DNA from: Mycobacterium europaeum
GTDB lineage: Bacteria > Actinomycetota > Actinomycetes > Mycobacteriales > Mycobacteriaceae
Direction of reading: 5' to 3'
Assembly: GCF_002102155.1 (NCBI RefSeq)
Contig: NZ_LQOU01000015.1
Span: forward strand, 150,423-214,422
DNA: 64,000 nt
Shown: positions 36,450 to 45,077 of the stretch, piece after piece
Layout: each line of letters opens with the position of its first letter
Numbering within the stretch: position 1 is the first letter of the stretch
Made by a program: the position numbers and the translations under genes
Notes under the pieces: model-generated
What the model saw: the letters and a program-made list of their open reading frames with translations, nothing else
What the model was told of the DNA's origin: nothing
Databases searched by the model: none

Positions 36450-36680
36450 TCAACGGCTCACCCGGAAACGTTTGAGCCGTGACGTCGTTCCGGATATCAA
36501 TTCGACTCGGCTTCTTGGCAATTGAAGGTGGGCCGCCAGTAGCCGGGCGACAGCATCGTTGGCCTTGCCGTCAACCGCTGGCTCCCGAACGTAGATGGTC
36601 AGCTGACCATCCGGGCCGACCTCGACCAGGGGCCCCTTGCGACTGCCGGGTTTGACCGTAACGACGACGGACTCGTACAT
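36450..36680 (-). CDS. DUF167 (YggU-like) protein
   Basis: A 76-aa protein from ATG 36680 (MYESVVVTVKPGSRKGPLVE). The DUF167 hallmarks are TVKPGSRKGP, YVREPAVDGKANDAVARLLA and the C-terminal PRSRVELISGTTSRLKRFRV. The fold is a small alpha/beta with an exposed loop. It is widely conserved, and its function is unknown. The three extra residues from 36689 are optional. Confidence 0.88.
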   Translation of the reverse strand: MYESVVVTVKPGSRKGPLVEVGPDGQLTIYVREPAVDGKANDAVARLLAAHLQLPRSRVELISGTTSRLKRFRVSR

Positions 36681-36795
36681 GCCGCGCAACGCTACCGGTC
36701 GGCGGGCATGGCTCCCCCGTCGAATCGCCCTGGCGCTCCCTGGCGGTGAATGTCGCCGAAGGCGGTGGTAGATCCCGACGCTGAGTCGGTCGAGT

Positions 36796-38091
36796 TCAAT
36801 CGCGGCCGTCTCGGTATGGCCGAGCGCCTGATTGAGGTAGCCCCAGGTGAAAGCCTTGGCCGTATTCGATACCGAGACGAATCAGGGTCTGCAGCTGGCC
36901 GGGTGTCTCCACCGCTTCGGCCACCAATTTTGCGTGCAGCTCGGATGCCAGCGAGTTCAGTGCGGTCGCCAACGCACGCTTGACGGGATCGTGGTCGATT
37001 CCAGCGATCAACTCCCCGTCGATCTTGATCATGTCTGGATGTAACCGCAGCAGTTGGGCGAAGCTGGCATATCCGGCGCCCGCATCGTCGACTGCCACGC
37101 GTATCCCGCGATCACGCAGATGCCTCAGGCCCGGGCCGAGGTCATCGGGAAACGGTTCGTGCTCAGTGATTTCCACGACCAGCGCCCGGTCCTGGGCTGT
37201 AAGCACGTCTTGAATCGTCGGCTCGAGTGCGGCGCTCGGGCTCAGGTTGGCCGCGAGTGGGCAATCATCGGGGATGCCGCCGGCAGCGTTGAGGATGGTG
37301 GACAACGCGGCATGTTCTAATTCGATACCTCGGCCTAGACGCCGGGCAACGCTGAACCATTGCGTGGGGGTCAACTCCGACGATGCGGGAAAGCGGATCA
37401 ACCCTTCGTAGGCAATCGTCGTACCGCTTGCCAGATGGACGATGGGTTGAAAGACCGCGCTGAGAGCGTCCGGCCACGCCAATGCTGCGTCCAGTCGATC
37501 TTGCAGCCTCTCGGTCTCCACTGCTTCGGGCAGCATCACCGAGGCGATGAATCGCGCCGTAAGGGCGCGTTGCCCGTGATCGTCGCTGTCGCTCATGACG
37601 TGGGTCAGCAGCGTGGACAGTTGGGACTGGGCGCCGATCACGGCGGAAACGAACTCACTGATATCGAGCATCGCGTCGACGTCTGTGTCAGTGAAGGCAC
37701 CGGTGGCTGTCGCGGCCAGCAGCAGTGAACCGATGGCGTCGTCGTTGTACATCAGGGGAATCGCCGCCCACGACCGGGTGCCCCACTGTTTGTTCATCGC
37801 TCGAACACGTGCCGACAGCCGTCGGTCCACCCAGGCATCGTCAATCACCTTCGGGTGTTTTTCCCGCGCCGCGAGGCCCTGAAAACTGCTCCGTTTGGGA
37901 ACCACGAATCCCGGTGTCGTCGCTAGCACGCCGTGTCCAGAGACGGTCACGTACGCGTTATCGGAGGCACGAAGTAGCGTGACGGCCGCCCCATCGGCTT
38001 TTTCCATAAACGCACAAGCCTGCTCAGCAATGCGTCCCATCAATGACACTGAGTCCATCGACGCGGCGAGTGCCTGAACCAGGCTGTCCAC
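36796..38091 (-). CDS. GAF-EAL domain protein (cyclic-di-GMP phosphodiesterase)
   Basis: About 431 aa. A GAF domain (SMDSVSLMGRIAEQACAFME to LSTLLTHVMS) is followed by an EAL domain: YEGLIRFP (EAL as EGL), NLSP, VEITEHE, DDAGAGYASF (both Asp kept), MIKIDGEL (Lys kept), LVAEAVET, and QGFHLGLP. The metal- and substrate-binding residues look intact, so phosphodiesterase activity is plausible. There is no GGDEF domain. I chose GTG 38091, with a GGGAG site 5 bp before it; the upstream in-frame part (to 38229) lacks family similarity. It lies downstream of a GGDEF-EAL gene on the same strand. Confidence 0.88.
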   Translation of the reverse strand: MDSLVQALAASMDSVSLMGRIAEQACAFMEKADGAAVTLLRASDNAYVTVSGHGVLATTPGFVVPKRSSFQGLAAREKHPKVIDDAWVDRRLSARVRAMNKQWGTRSWAAIPLMYNDDAIGSLLLAATATGAFTDTDVDAMLDISEFVSAVIGAQSQLSTLLTHVMSDSDDHGQRALTARFIASVMLPEAVETERLQDRLDAALAWPDALSAVFQPIVHLASGTTIAYEGLIRFPASSELTPTQWFSVARRLGRGIELEHAALSTILNAAGGIPDDCPLAANLSPSAALEPTIQDVLTAQDRALVVEITEHEPFPDDLGPGLRHLRDRGIRVAVDDAGAGYASFAQLLRLHPDMIKIDGELIAGIDHDPVKRALATALNSLASELHAKLVAEAVETPGQLQTLIRLGIEYGQGFHLGLPQSGARPYRDGRD

Positions 38092-38271
38092 ATTCACTCC
38101 CGTTCCGAGCGGCGTGTGCGGGTTGGGAGTTTTACGATACCGACCGTGCAACCCAACCCAGGCGATATTCAATGTCGGACCCAATGTCTGAAAGAGCGGG
38201 GTTGCCGCTGATACGCCCCGGTCGATCACGAAGTCTCCGAGGGGTCGGTGCCGTAGATGTTGTCCGGGTGG

Positions 38272-40551
38272 CTACTTGGCGGTAGAAGGTGTGGCGATAT
38301 CGACGAGCTCGGACGCTGGCCCGAACAGGTGACCTTGTGCCAATGCGCATCCGGCTTTGAAAACCGTCTCGGCCTGCTCGGCTGTTTCTATGCCTTCGGC
38401 GATCACGTTGAGCCCCAGCGCCTCGCACAAGCCGATGACCGACCGGTACAAGGTCAGGTTTCGACCCGGCTCGACGCCCACTGCGAGGCCGCGGTCGAGC
38501 TTCACGATTTGCACGGGCAATTCGTGAAGGTAGGTCAGCGAGTTGTAGCCCGCGCCGAAGTCGTCCAAGGCCACCCTGATGCCCAATTCGGACAATCGTC
38601 TGATCGCGGCCGCGCCGTCGGCGAGGTCGACAACGGGAACCGTCTCGGTGATTTCCAGGACGAGCCGGCGCGGCGATAAGCGGTGTTTCGCCAGCGTGCG
38701 GCTGATGACATGTTCGAATTCAACGCTGCCAAGTCGCGCGGCACCGACATTGATGTGGAGGTCCAGACCGAGTCCCGCGGCCTGGATCTCCGCGCAGGCC
38801 AGATCGAGCACCATCGCATCGAGTTGTGCCCCCATGCCATTCGCTTCGGCCAGGGAGACGAATGTCTGGGGAGGAATCTGGATCCCGCTCGGTGTTGTCC
38901 ACCGGGCAAGCGCCTCTACCGCGACCGGGGGGCCTTGTGGGAGGGACACCACGGGCTGATACTTCAGCCGAAAGCCCTCCGGAATGCGCCCTTTCGCGTG
39001 CCGGAGCGCCGTCGAAAAATCTTCCGACACGGTGAATGCCGGGTGGTAAACGACGGCGGTGTCCTTGCCCAGCCGCTTACCCGTGTACATCGAGATGTCG
39101 GCCTGCCTGAGCAGGTCGTCAGACGTCGGCGGGAGACCGTCACAATCGGGACTGACCAGGCCCATGCTGGCGCGCACCCGCACCGAACTCCCCTGCACCG
39201 AGAACGGGCTCCGTAACGCCACCCGTAGCGTGTCGGCGAAGATCTCGGGTGCCTCGACACCACCTGGGATCAGGATGGCGAACTCGTCTCCCCCGATGCG
39301 CGCCAGCGTGTCACCGGGGCGGAGGCAACGCCCTAGGCGCTCGCTGATCGCGCACAGCAGCTCGTCGCCGGCGGCGTGCCCGAATCGGTCATTGACCTCT
39401 TTGAAGTCGTCGATGTCGACGAAGATCAAGACGAACGGCCCCTCGCGTATCGCTTCGTCCAGCCGTTGCGCCAACAACAATCGATTCGGAAGTCCGGTCA
39501 ATGCATCGTGTTGGGCCTGGTGTGCAAGTCGCCGCTTGGCCTCGACGAGCTGTTCGGTCAACATCCGCTGCACACGCATCGCCACCAGGTAGCGGGTCGC
39601 GACCAGCAGCGCCATCGCCAGATAAGTGCTGACGAAGATCGGGTCGACCATTCGGCCGATGAGCACGTGGAACGCGAGGAGAGCGGTGCTGCCCATGAAG
39701 CCCACGTAGGGCAGGGTCAGCTGCGCCCAGTTGGTGGGTTGCTCCATCTCGTCATGGGGTGGTCGGGGCCGCGGCGGCAGTTCAAGCAGGCTGCACGTGA
39801 TCAAAACCGGAGCGATGACGAATCCGGTGCCGACCCACAGGTCCAGCGTCGTCACTCCGACGCTTCGGAGGTAGGCCAGCAGCCTGTCCGAGGAGGTGAG
39901 GGTAATCACCGCGGCTGCAAGCAGCATGTAGTTCGCCCGGCCCGGCCGATACGGCGGATACCACATCGCAACAAGAACTGCGGCCACCACCACGACGAGC
40001 TCGACAGCGGCGATGCCGTAGACGACTGCGGAATTCGTCGACCGCGGCAACGCGGCACCATCCATGGCGCCCAGGCGGGCGACGTACACCAAGTGGCAAA
40101 ACGCCAGGGTCACCAGCAAGCCATCGAGGACGGTGGTGATGACCCCCGGCCAAATCCGTATCCATGTTCTGTCGTCGACATGGCTCCCGGCACGCACGAG
40201 AAGGACCATCGCGGTGCCGAACAACAGTCCGGCGAGGAAGTAGCCGATGACGGCGGATTGCGGCGCGGCTGCCCCGCGGTCCTCGGCGCGAGCCAGCCAT
40301 GAAAGAAACTCGGCGGTCAAAAAGGTAGCGATCGCCACGAGGAGCGCTACCCGCCACCACCGCCACAGGCCGGTCACCCGGCGCGTGACGACAAGCCCAA
40401 CGAGTAACGCGCCGAAACAGATCGTTGCTTCGAGGACAAACTGCACGCGTTGCGCCGTCGCTACTCCCCACAGCCCGAGCGCGTTGAACCCCGCCGCGGC
40501 GACGACGACCGCGGATAGCCCGCGACACAGGTGGCGACTCCCAAACGGCAA
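38272..40551 (-). CDS. Membrane GGDEF-EAL protein (dual c-di-GMP enzyme)
   Basis: A 759-aa protein with an N-terminal module of about ten TM helices (about residues 1-330), a GGDEF domain and an EAL domain. The GGDEF core is intact (LIFVDIDDFKEVNDRFGH, RIGGDEFAIL), and an RxxD inhibition site (RPGD) sits five residues before GGDEF. The EAL core is VEALARW, VLEITETVPV, DDFGAGYNSL, VKLDRGLA, VIAEGIET and QGHLFGP, all with the expected residues. It may therefore both make and degrade cyclic-di-GMP. The start is TTG 40551. It lies upstream of the GAF-EAL gene, same strand. Confidence 0.92.
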   Translation of the reverse strand: MPFGSRHLCRGLSAVVVAAAGFNALGLWGVATAQRVQFVLEATICFGALLVGLVVTRRVTGLWRWWRVALLVAIATFLTAEFLSWLARAEDRGAAAPQSAVIGYFLAGLLFGTAMVLLVRAGSHVDDRTWIRIWPGVITTVLDGLLVTLAFCHLVYVARLGAMDGAALPRSTNSAVVYGIAAVELVVVVAAVLVAMWYPPYRPGRANYMLLAAAVITLTSSDRLLAYLRSVGVTTLDLWVGTGFVIAPVLITCSLLELPPRPRPPHDEMEQPTNWAQLTLPYVGFMGSTALLAFHVLIGRMVDPIFVSTYLAMALLVATRYLVAMRVQRMLTEQLVEAKRRLAHQAQHDALTGLPNRLLLAQRLDEAIREGPFVLIFVDIDDFKEVNDRFGHAAGDELLCAISERLGRCLRPGDTLARIGGDEFAILIPGGVEAPEIFADTLRVALRSPFSVQGSSVRVRASMGLVSPDCDGLPPTSDDLLRQADISMYTGKRLGKDTAVVYHPAFTVSEDFSTALRHAKGRIPEGFRLKYQPVVSLPQGPPVAVEALARWTTPSGIQIPPQTFVSLAEANGMGAQLDAMVLDLACAEIQAAGLGLDLHINVGAARLGSVEFEHVISRTLAKHRLSPRRLVLEITETVPVVDLADGAAAIRRLSELGIRVALDDFGAGYNSLTYLHELPVQIVKLDRGLAVGVEPGRNLTLYRSVIGLCEALGLNVIAEGIETAEQAETVFKAGCALAQGHLFGPASELVDIATPSTAK

Positions 40552-40746
40552 CGCGCCCCCTCCAGCCCGCGGCGTTGACGCTCCATATCCTGACAGAACA
40601 CTCCGGTGGCTGGACCGTTATCGCACGATTACTGCATGCGGTTGCAACCGCAAGACCACCCGTCCGGCGGTCCCCACCGACGGGACCCGCCCGACCCCGT
40701 GTAGTCCGGTAACGCGGCGGAATCGCAGACGTTGGGCGTGCAAGGC

Positions 40747-41143
40747 TTAATCCGGTTGCACACAAACAGGTTTCCGGTGCCGATCATCAGGCGAATCCCT
40801 CTCCCCTGAGTTATCGGGAGAAGTGCCATTTCCCGGCGCCGTCATCCGCGCAGTGAGCCAATCGCATCCGGTCACCATTGCCATCAGCGTCTGCTGGAAG
40901 GTGCGTCCCGGCAACCTCTCCGGAACGACCGGATCGGCGGCATCAATCGTGAAAGCCGATGCCCGCGTGGCTGATCCGAGCACCGAGGCGATCGGCGTCC
41001 AGGACGGGGGCACGGACAGCGACCCAAGCGAGATCGCCTGCCCTGCTCCCCCTGACGGCGCGCCGACACCGGACGAGGGGTGGAACTGCCAACCCACACG
41101 GGGGTTGGCAGGTTCGTCCATGCCGCGGCCTACCACGGCTTGC
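40747..41143 (-). pseudogene. Displaced C-terminus of a PPE-SVP protein
   Basis: In a different frame, overlapping the end of the PPE gene at 41144, the sequence reads SLGSLSVPPSWTPIASVLGS and then PGRTFQQTLMAMVTG. GxxSVPxxW is the hallmark of PPE-SVP proteins and should be fused to the PPE domain. The PPE frame stops at 41144 after [11 protein letters not shown], about 30 codons before the motif. A frameshift between 41144 and about 41208 has therefore cut the natural C-terminus off. The segment could only be translated by frameshifting or from an internal start (ATG, MDEPANPRVGWQF). Confidence 0.65.
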
Positions 41144-42394
41144 CTAGCCTGAGCCGGCAACTGCCAGGTCGGCACCGGCAACGGTTTGAACCCATTCCAA
41201 CAGCCCATCCACGTTGAGTTGAGGCTGAATTGCTGCGGTACCCGCGAGGCCCGGCGACGCCAGGCCGACCGCTGCGGGCGCGCCTAATGCGCTCGACGAG
41301 CTAGGGATGGGCGTGACGGTGGCGACGGTGACGGTCCCGAAGACGTTGGTGATGGACGCGCCGGCGGGGCCGGCGATGGCGGTGGCGGTGTTTGCAAAGG
41401 TCTGGATGGCGACCTGTTCAGTGCCGACGACTGGGAGTGTGGCGGAGCCGTTGACGAGGCTGACCAGAACCTCCTGGAACGATCCGGGGGCAAGGACGAT
41501 GGGACTCGAGCCGGCGGTGACGTCGACGCCCTGGGGGATCAAAACGCCGCCTTCGGAGCAGTCGATGATCGTATGAACTGTGCTGCCGGGGTTGACGATA
41601 ACGGTGCCGAAGCTGATGAGGTTGGTGCCGGGGCCGGTGATCGTGATCGAGCCGCTGTTGACGTACATCCCGGTATTGGCCCCGACGCTGATGGTGTCTC
41701 CCGGGGCGACGGTGACAGTTTGGCCCGGGGCGACGGGCCCGACGGTGTCGGCCGTGGTGGAGCTGAAGGTGTGCATCGTCGCGTGGGTCGAGGCCACCTG
41801 ATGTGTCGCGCCGGTGGCGTTGCCGGCGGCCTGTACCACCGTCTGGGCCTGGGTGCCCTGCCCTGCCGGGTTGGTCGTCTGCGGCGGCTCGTCGAACGGG
41901 GCCAAGGTGCTCGCCGTCTGGGCGGCAGCGGCATAGCCATACATCGCCGTGGCGTCTTGCACCCACATCTCCATGTACTGGGCTTCAGTCGCCGCGATCG
42001 CCGGGGCGTTCTGCCCGAAGAAATTGGTCGCGACCAATACCATCAACTGCGTCCGGTTGGCCGCGATGACCGGCGGGGGCACCGTCATCGCGAACGCCGC
42101 CTCATAGGCTGCCGCCGCCGCGTAGGCCTGTGCGGCGGTCTGCGCGGCTTGACCGGCGCCGCTGGACAGCCACTCCACATAGGGCGTGGCCGCGGCCGTC
42201 ATCAGCACCGACGAGGGGCCGGACCATGCCTGGCCGGTCAGCCCGGCCAGCTCGGCCGCGTAGCCGCTGGCGGTGGCCTCCAATTGGGCGGCCAACGCGT
42301 CCCAGCCCGCCGCAGCCGCCAGCATCGGCCCCGCCCCGGGTCCGGCGTACATCAGCCCGGAGTTGACCTCCGGAGGCAGCGACGCGAAGTCCAT
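41144..42394 (-). CDS. PPE family protein, SVP type, C-terminus frameshifted
   Basis: 416 aa from ATG 42394 ([20 protein letters not shown]). The PPE domain runs to about residue 170, with [20 protein letters not shown] and [18 protein letters not shown]. The middle is unusual: instead of a long Asn/Gly MPTR array it holds a beta-rich stretch ([40 protein letters not shown], then [12 protein letters not shown]). The frame ends early, and the SVP motif lies in another frame just downstream (see 40747-41143). The upstream 23 residues to 42463 are not needed. Type VII secretion is expected if the protein is still made. Confidence 0.82.
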   Translation of the reverse strand: MDFASLPPEVNSGLMYAGPGAGPMLAAAAGWDALAAQLEATASGYAAELAGLTGQAWSGPSSVLMTAAATPYVEWLSSGAGQAAQTAAQAYAAAAAYEAAFAMTVPPPVIAANRTQLMVLVATNFFGQNAPAIAATEAQYMEMWVQDATAMYGYAAAAQTASTLAPFDEPPQTTNPAGQGTQAQTVVQAAGNATGATHQVASTHATMHTFSSTTADTVGPVAPGQTVTVAPGDTISVGANTGMYVNSGSITITGPGTNLISFGTVIVNPGSTVHTIIDCSEGGVLIPQGVDVTAGSSPIVLAPGSFQEVLVSLVNGSATLPVVGTEQVAIQTFANTATAIAGPAGASITNVFGTVTVATVTPIPSSSSALGAPAAVGLASPGLAGTAAIQPQLNVDGLLEWVQTVAGADLAVAGSG

Positions 42395-42503
42395 TTCGTC
42401 AGTCCTCTCCGCGGACGGCGGCGGCCGATTCAAGAGCCATCCGGGACTTTTTTCAACGCCCATAGAATAACTCCACCGGCAGCGTACAGCCGACGCGGCA
42501 GCT

Positions 42504-42521
42504 TTTCAATGGAGATTGAAA
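42504..42521. promoter_or_regulatory. TetR operator, TTTCAAT dyad (copy 1)
   Basis: TTTCAATGGAGATTGAAA: 7-bp arms with a 4-bp spacer, 15 bp upstream of the TetR start at 42537. The same arms and spacer length form the core of the 30-bp palindrome at 44347-44376 in front of the methyltransferase gene. Confidence 0.75.
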
Positions 42522-42536
42522 TGATATGGTTCGCCC

Positions 42537-43175
42537 ATGTCGTCACCTGGGGAGATCGTGAAGCGTCGCGGTAGACGCCAAGGCGAACCGGTATCGCGCG
42601 ACGCGGTCCTGCGCGCGGCGAAGCGGCAGTTCGCTATGCATGGCTATGACAAGACGACGCTGCGGGTGATCGCCGACGACGCGCGAGTAGACCCGTCGAT
42701 GGTCCTCTATCTCTTCGGCTCGAAGGCGGCATTGTTTCGCGAGTCGATGAAGTTGGTGCTGCCCTCCGACCTGCTGACGACTGAGCTCACCCGAATGGAC
42801 GACGACTTGGGCTGCCGCGTGGTGCGGGCCTACCTTGGTCTCTGGGAGCAACCCGATACGGCCGCGAGCATGGCGTCGATGGTGCAGTCCGCGACGACGA
42901 ACAGCGATGCCAACGATGCGTTTCGCGGTTTCCTGCACGATTATCTGTTCACGGCGGTGTCGAGCACTCTGGGCGGCGGCGAAGAAGCGCGACTGCGCGC
43001 GATGCTGGCCGCGACCAACCTTGTCGGCACTGCGATGCTGCGGTACATCATGCGCGTGCCGCCTCTGTCGACGCTCGGGGTCGACGAGGTGGTGGGGCTG
43101 GTGGGGCCTGCGGTGCACCGGTTCTTGACCGTCCCGGCCGAGGACCTGGGGCTGGATCTGTCGTCGCCGAAGTAG
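42537..43175 (+). CDS. TetR family transcriptional regulator
   Basis: A 212-aa TetR repressor. HTH: TLRVIADDARVDPSMVLYLF (about residues 41-60), preceded by AVLRAAKRQFAMHGYDKTT. The C-terminal domain (LSTLGVDEVVGLVGPAVHRF) is typical of the TetR_C group common in mycobacteria. It converges with the O-methyltransferase gene, 6 bp apart. The same dyad lies in both promoters (42504-42521 and 44347-44376), so I infer control of the methyltransferase and of itself. Confidence 0.92.
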   Translation: MSSPGEIVKRRGRRQGEPVSRDAVLRAAKRQFAMHGYDKTTLRVIADDARVDPSMVLYLFGSKAALFRESMKLVLPSDLLTTELTRMDDDLGCRVVRAYLGLWEQPDTAASMASMVQSATTNSDANDAFRGFLHDYLFTAVSSTLGGGEEARLRAMLAATNLVGTAMLRYIMRVPPLSTLGVDEVVGLVGPAVHRFLTVPAEDLGLDLSSPK

Positions 43176-43181
43176 CCGCGA

Positions 43182-44267
43182 CTACACCGCGGACGCTTCG
43201 ACGATGCTGAGCGGCGATACGGTGTCCACGACGCGGTCCAACCGGAAACCGGCTTGGCTGAACAGCCGACCATATTCGTCCGCGGTGCGTTCGCGCGCGC
43301 CGGCGACGACCAGCATTTCGATGTCCACCCACTTGCCGTGGAAGTCGCGGTCGTGGTCGGGAATGACGAACTCGCAGAGCAACAGTCGCGCGCCGGAACG
43401 GGCCGCGGTGCGGACATTTTTCAGGATGCGCACCGCGACTTCGTCGGGCCAGTCGTGGATGACGTTCTTGAGCACATACGCGTCGCCGCCCTCCGGCACG
43501 GATTCGAAAAACGAACCCTCTTCGATTCGGACGCGGTCGTCGACCCCGTACTTGCGAAGTAATTCAGGGGCGTCCGCCACGACCTTCGGAAGATCGAACA
43601 GCACGCCGCGCGAATTCCGAGCCGTCTTCAGGATCGCCGCCAACAGCCGACCGTGTCCCCCGCCGACATCGACGATCGTGCCGAACGAACCGAAATCGTA
43701 GGCCGCGGTCAGGGGCGCGGTCGCAAACTCAGACAAATTGGTCATGGCCGAGTTGAAGATCTCCCCCAGCTCCACTTCGTCACTCAGGTACTCAAAAACC
43801 GATTTGCCGCGAAGCTCTGGGAGCACCGGATTCCCGGTTCGGATCGCGTCGGTCAGGTGGCTCCAGTGTTCGCGATGCTGAGGCGATCCAACCCACCGCG
43901 CCATCCCGGCCATCGAGATGGGCGCGTCGGTGCGCAGGGTCTCCGCGAGGGGCGTGAGTGCGTAACGCCCGTCGCCGCGCCGACGGAAAATCCCGATGCC
44001 GATCAGGGCGCGCATGAGCCGCCTCAGGGCGTCGGGGTCCGCACCGAGTCGGTTCGCCAGCTGCTCGCCGGACAGCGGGCCATCCGCCAGAGCATCCGCC
44101 ACGCCGAGATCCGCAGCAGACGTGATCGCTTGAGCCACCCACGCATTCAGGATCAACTCCATCATCACCGCCGCAGGCGGAGCGAAGCGTTGGCGCAACC
44201 GCACCAGGCGGTGGCGGACCCGTTCAACCGCTCGCGCGACCTTGACCGGCGGAAGCTTGGACGTCAA
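43182..44267 (-). CDS. SAM-dependent O-methyltransferase
   Basis: About 361 aa, of the plant-type/polyketide O-methyltransferase family. An N-terminal dimerisation/winged-helix domain (LGVADALADGPLSGEQLANR) is followed by the Rossmann domain with motif I VDVGGGHGRLLAAIL and the catalytic-base region VLKNVIHDWPDEVAVRILKN. The start is TTG 44267 with a GAGGAGGG site 8 bp upstream; starts further upstream (44297, 44345) have no such support. The promoter carries a 30-bp perfect palindrome. It probably methylates a phenolic hydroxyl; the acceptor is unknown. Confidence 0.88.
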   Translation of the reverse strand: MTSKLPPVKVARAVERVRHRLVRLRQRFAPPAAVMMELILNAWVAQAITSAADLGVADALADGPLSGEQLANRLGADPDALRRLMRALIGIGIFRRRGDGRYALTPLAETLRTDAPISMAGMARWVGSPQHREHWSHLTDAIRTGNPVLPELRGKSVFEYLSDEVELGEIFNSAMTNLSEFATAPLTAAYDFGSFGTIVDVGGGHGRLLAAILKTARNSRGVLFDLPKVVADAPELLRKYGVDDRVRIEEGSFFESVPEGGDAYVLKNVIHDWPDEVAVRILKNVRTAARSGARLLLCEFVIPDHDRDFHGKWVDIEMLVVAGARERTADEYGRLFSQAGFRLDRVVDTVSPLSIVEASAV

Positions 44268-44346
44268 GTGACTACCCTCCTCGTTCGCATTCACCACGAT
44301 GGACGCGCCTCGCGGCTGCGCTCTTGGAACTATGCCCGCAAACACG

Positions 44347-44376
44347 CACCTATTTCAATAGCTATTGAAATAGGTG
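44347..44376. promoter_or_regulatory. 30-bp perfect palindrome, TetR operator (copy 2)
   Basis: Arms CACCTATTTCAATAG and CTATTGAAATAGGTG join without spacer, giving a 30-bp perfect palindrome. The core TTTCAAT-N4-ATTGAAA is the same dyad as at 42504-42521. It lies 80-110 bp upstream of the methyltransferase start, and also 33 bp before a small lipoprotein gene on the plus strand, so it may control both. Confidence 0.8.
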
Positions 44377-44408
44377 CCCGTTCCGTCTACAGTTCGGACG
44401 GGGGCCGG

Positions 44409-44543
44409 ATGAACGGAGTCGTCATGTCACGCCTAGCCACAAAGGTCGTCGTTGCCGTGATCCTCGCGTTGACTGCCGTAACGGCAAGCGGATGCGTTCC
44501 CACGGCGAGCTTGGGATCACCCCTCGGCGTCGCGGCGGGGTAG
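44409..44543 (+). CDS. Small lipoprotein (44 aa)
   Basis: From ATG 44409: MNGVVMSRLATKVVVAVILA, then LTAVTASGCVPTASLGSPLG. A signal peptide with a lipobox (TASGC) is followed by only about 15 residues. A second ATG at 44424 is an alternative start. It is divergent from the methyltransferase gene, sharing the palindrome at 44347-44376. This could be a real tiny lipoprotein or the remnant of a longer one; there is no family match. Confidence 0.55.
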   Translation: MNGVVMSRLATKVVVAVILALTAVTASGCVPTASLGSPLGVAAG

Positions 44544-44747
44544 CGCGCGCCGCGCCGAACGGCCTAGCGGCACTTCGTAAGGCCTCCCCTTCCCTCTGGC
44601 GCCAACTGCCACAGCGCGGTCATGTCGTGCCCGGTCATCCCCGGGCAGATGGACTGGCCATTGTCTGGCGTGTTGCGTGAGTACGGGGCTACAGTGGGGC
44701 TTTCGGTCGCACCAGTAGCGCGCGAATCAACTTCGGTACGGGCGGTG

Positions 44748-45056
44748 ATGACAACAATGACCGGCACAGTGCACAGCGAGCATCTTCAGCACGACCACGA
44801 ACATGGCGCGGGATGTGGTCACGTCGCGGTCCCGCATGGTGACCACGTCGACTACGTCCACGACGGTCATGTTCACCGGCAGCATGAGAGCCATTACGAC
44901 GAATGTGAGCCGGCCGGCCACACGGTGCATGAACACCACGATCATCGGCACGGCGACGGGTGTGGCCACGTCGCGATCCCCCATGGGGATCACGTCGACT
45001 ACGTGCATGACGGCTGTCGGCACGCCGCACACGAGGGACATTACGACGAGCACTGA
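44748..45056 (+). CDS. His-rich protein with two tandem repeats
   Basis: 102 aa from ATG 44748. It is two copies of one unit: first GCGHVAVPHGDHVDYVHDGH, then GCGHVAIPHGDHVDYVHDGC, each preceded by HDHEHG/HDHRHG and followed by HESHYDE/HEGHYDE. About a quarter of the residues are His, with several Cys and Asp, so it surely binds metal (zinc, nickel or copper). Single-unit proteins of this type are known across actinobacteria; here the unit is doubled. It converges on the PPE2-like gene that has its own His-Asp run and a Fur/Zur-like box. The role as metal store or chaperone is inferred. Confidence 0.8.
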   Translation: MTTMTGTVHSEHLQHDHEHGAGCGHVAVPHGDHVDYVHDGHVHRQHESHYDECEPAGHTVHEHHDHRHGDGCGHVAIPHGDHVDYVHDGCRHAAHEGHYDEH

Positions 45057-45077
45057 CGCGTAAGCGTCAACGGGAGC

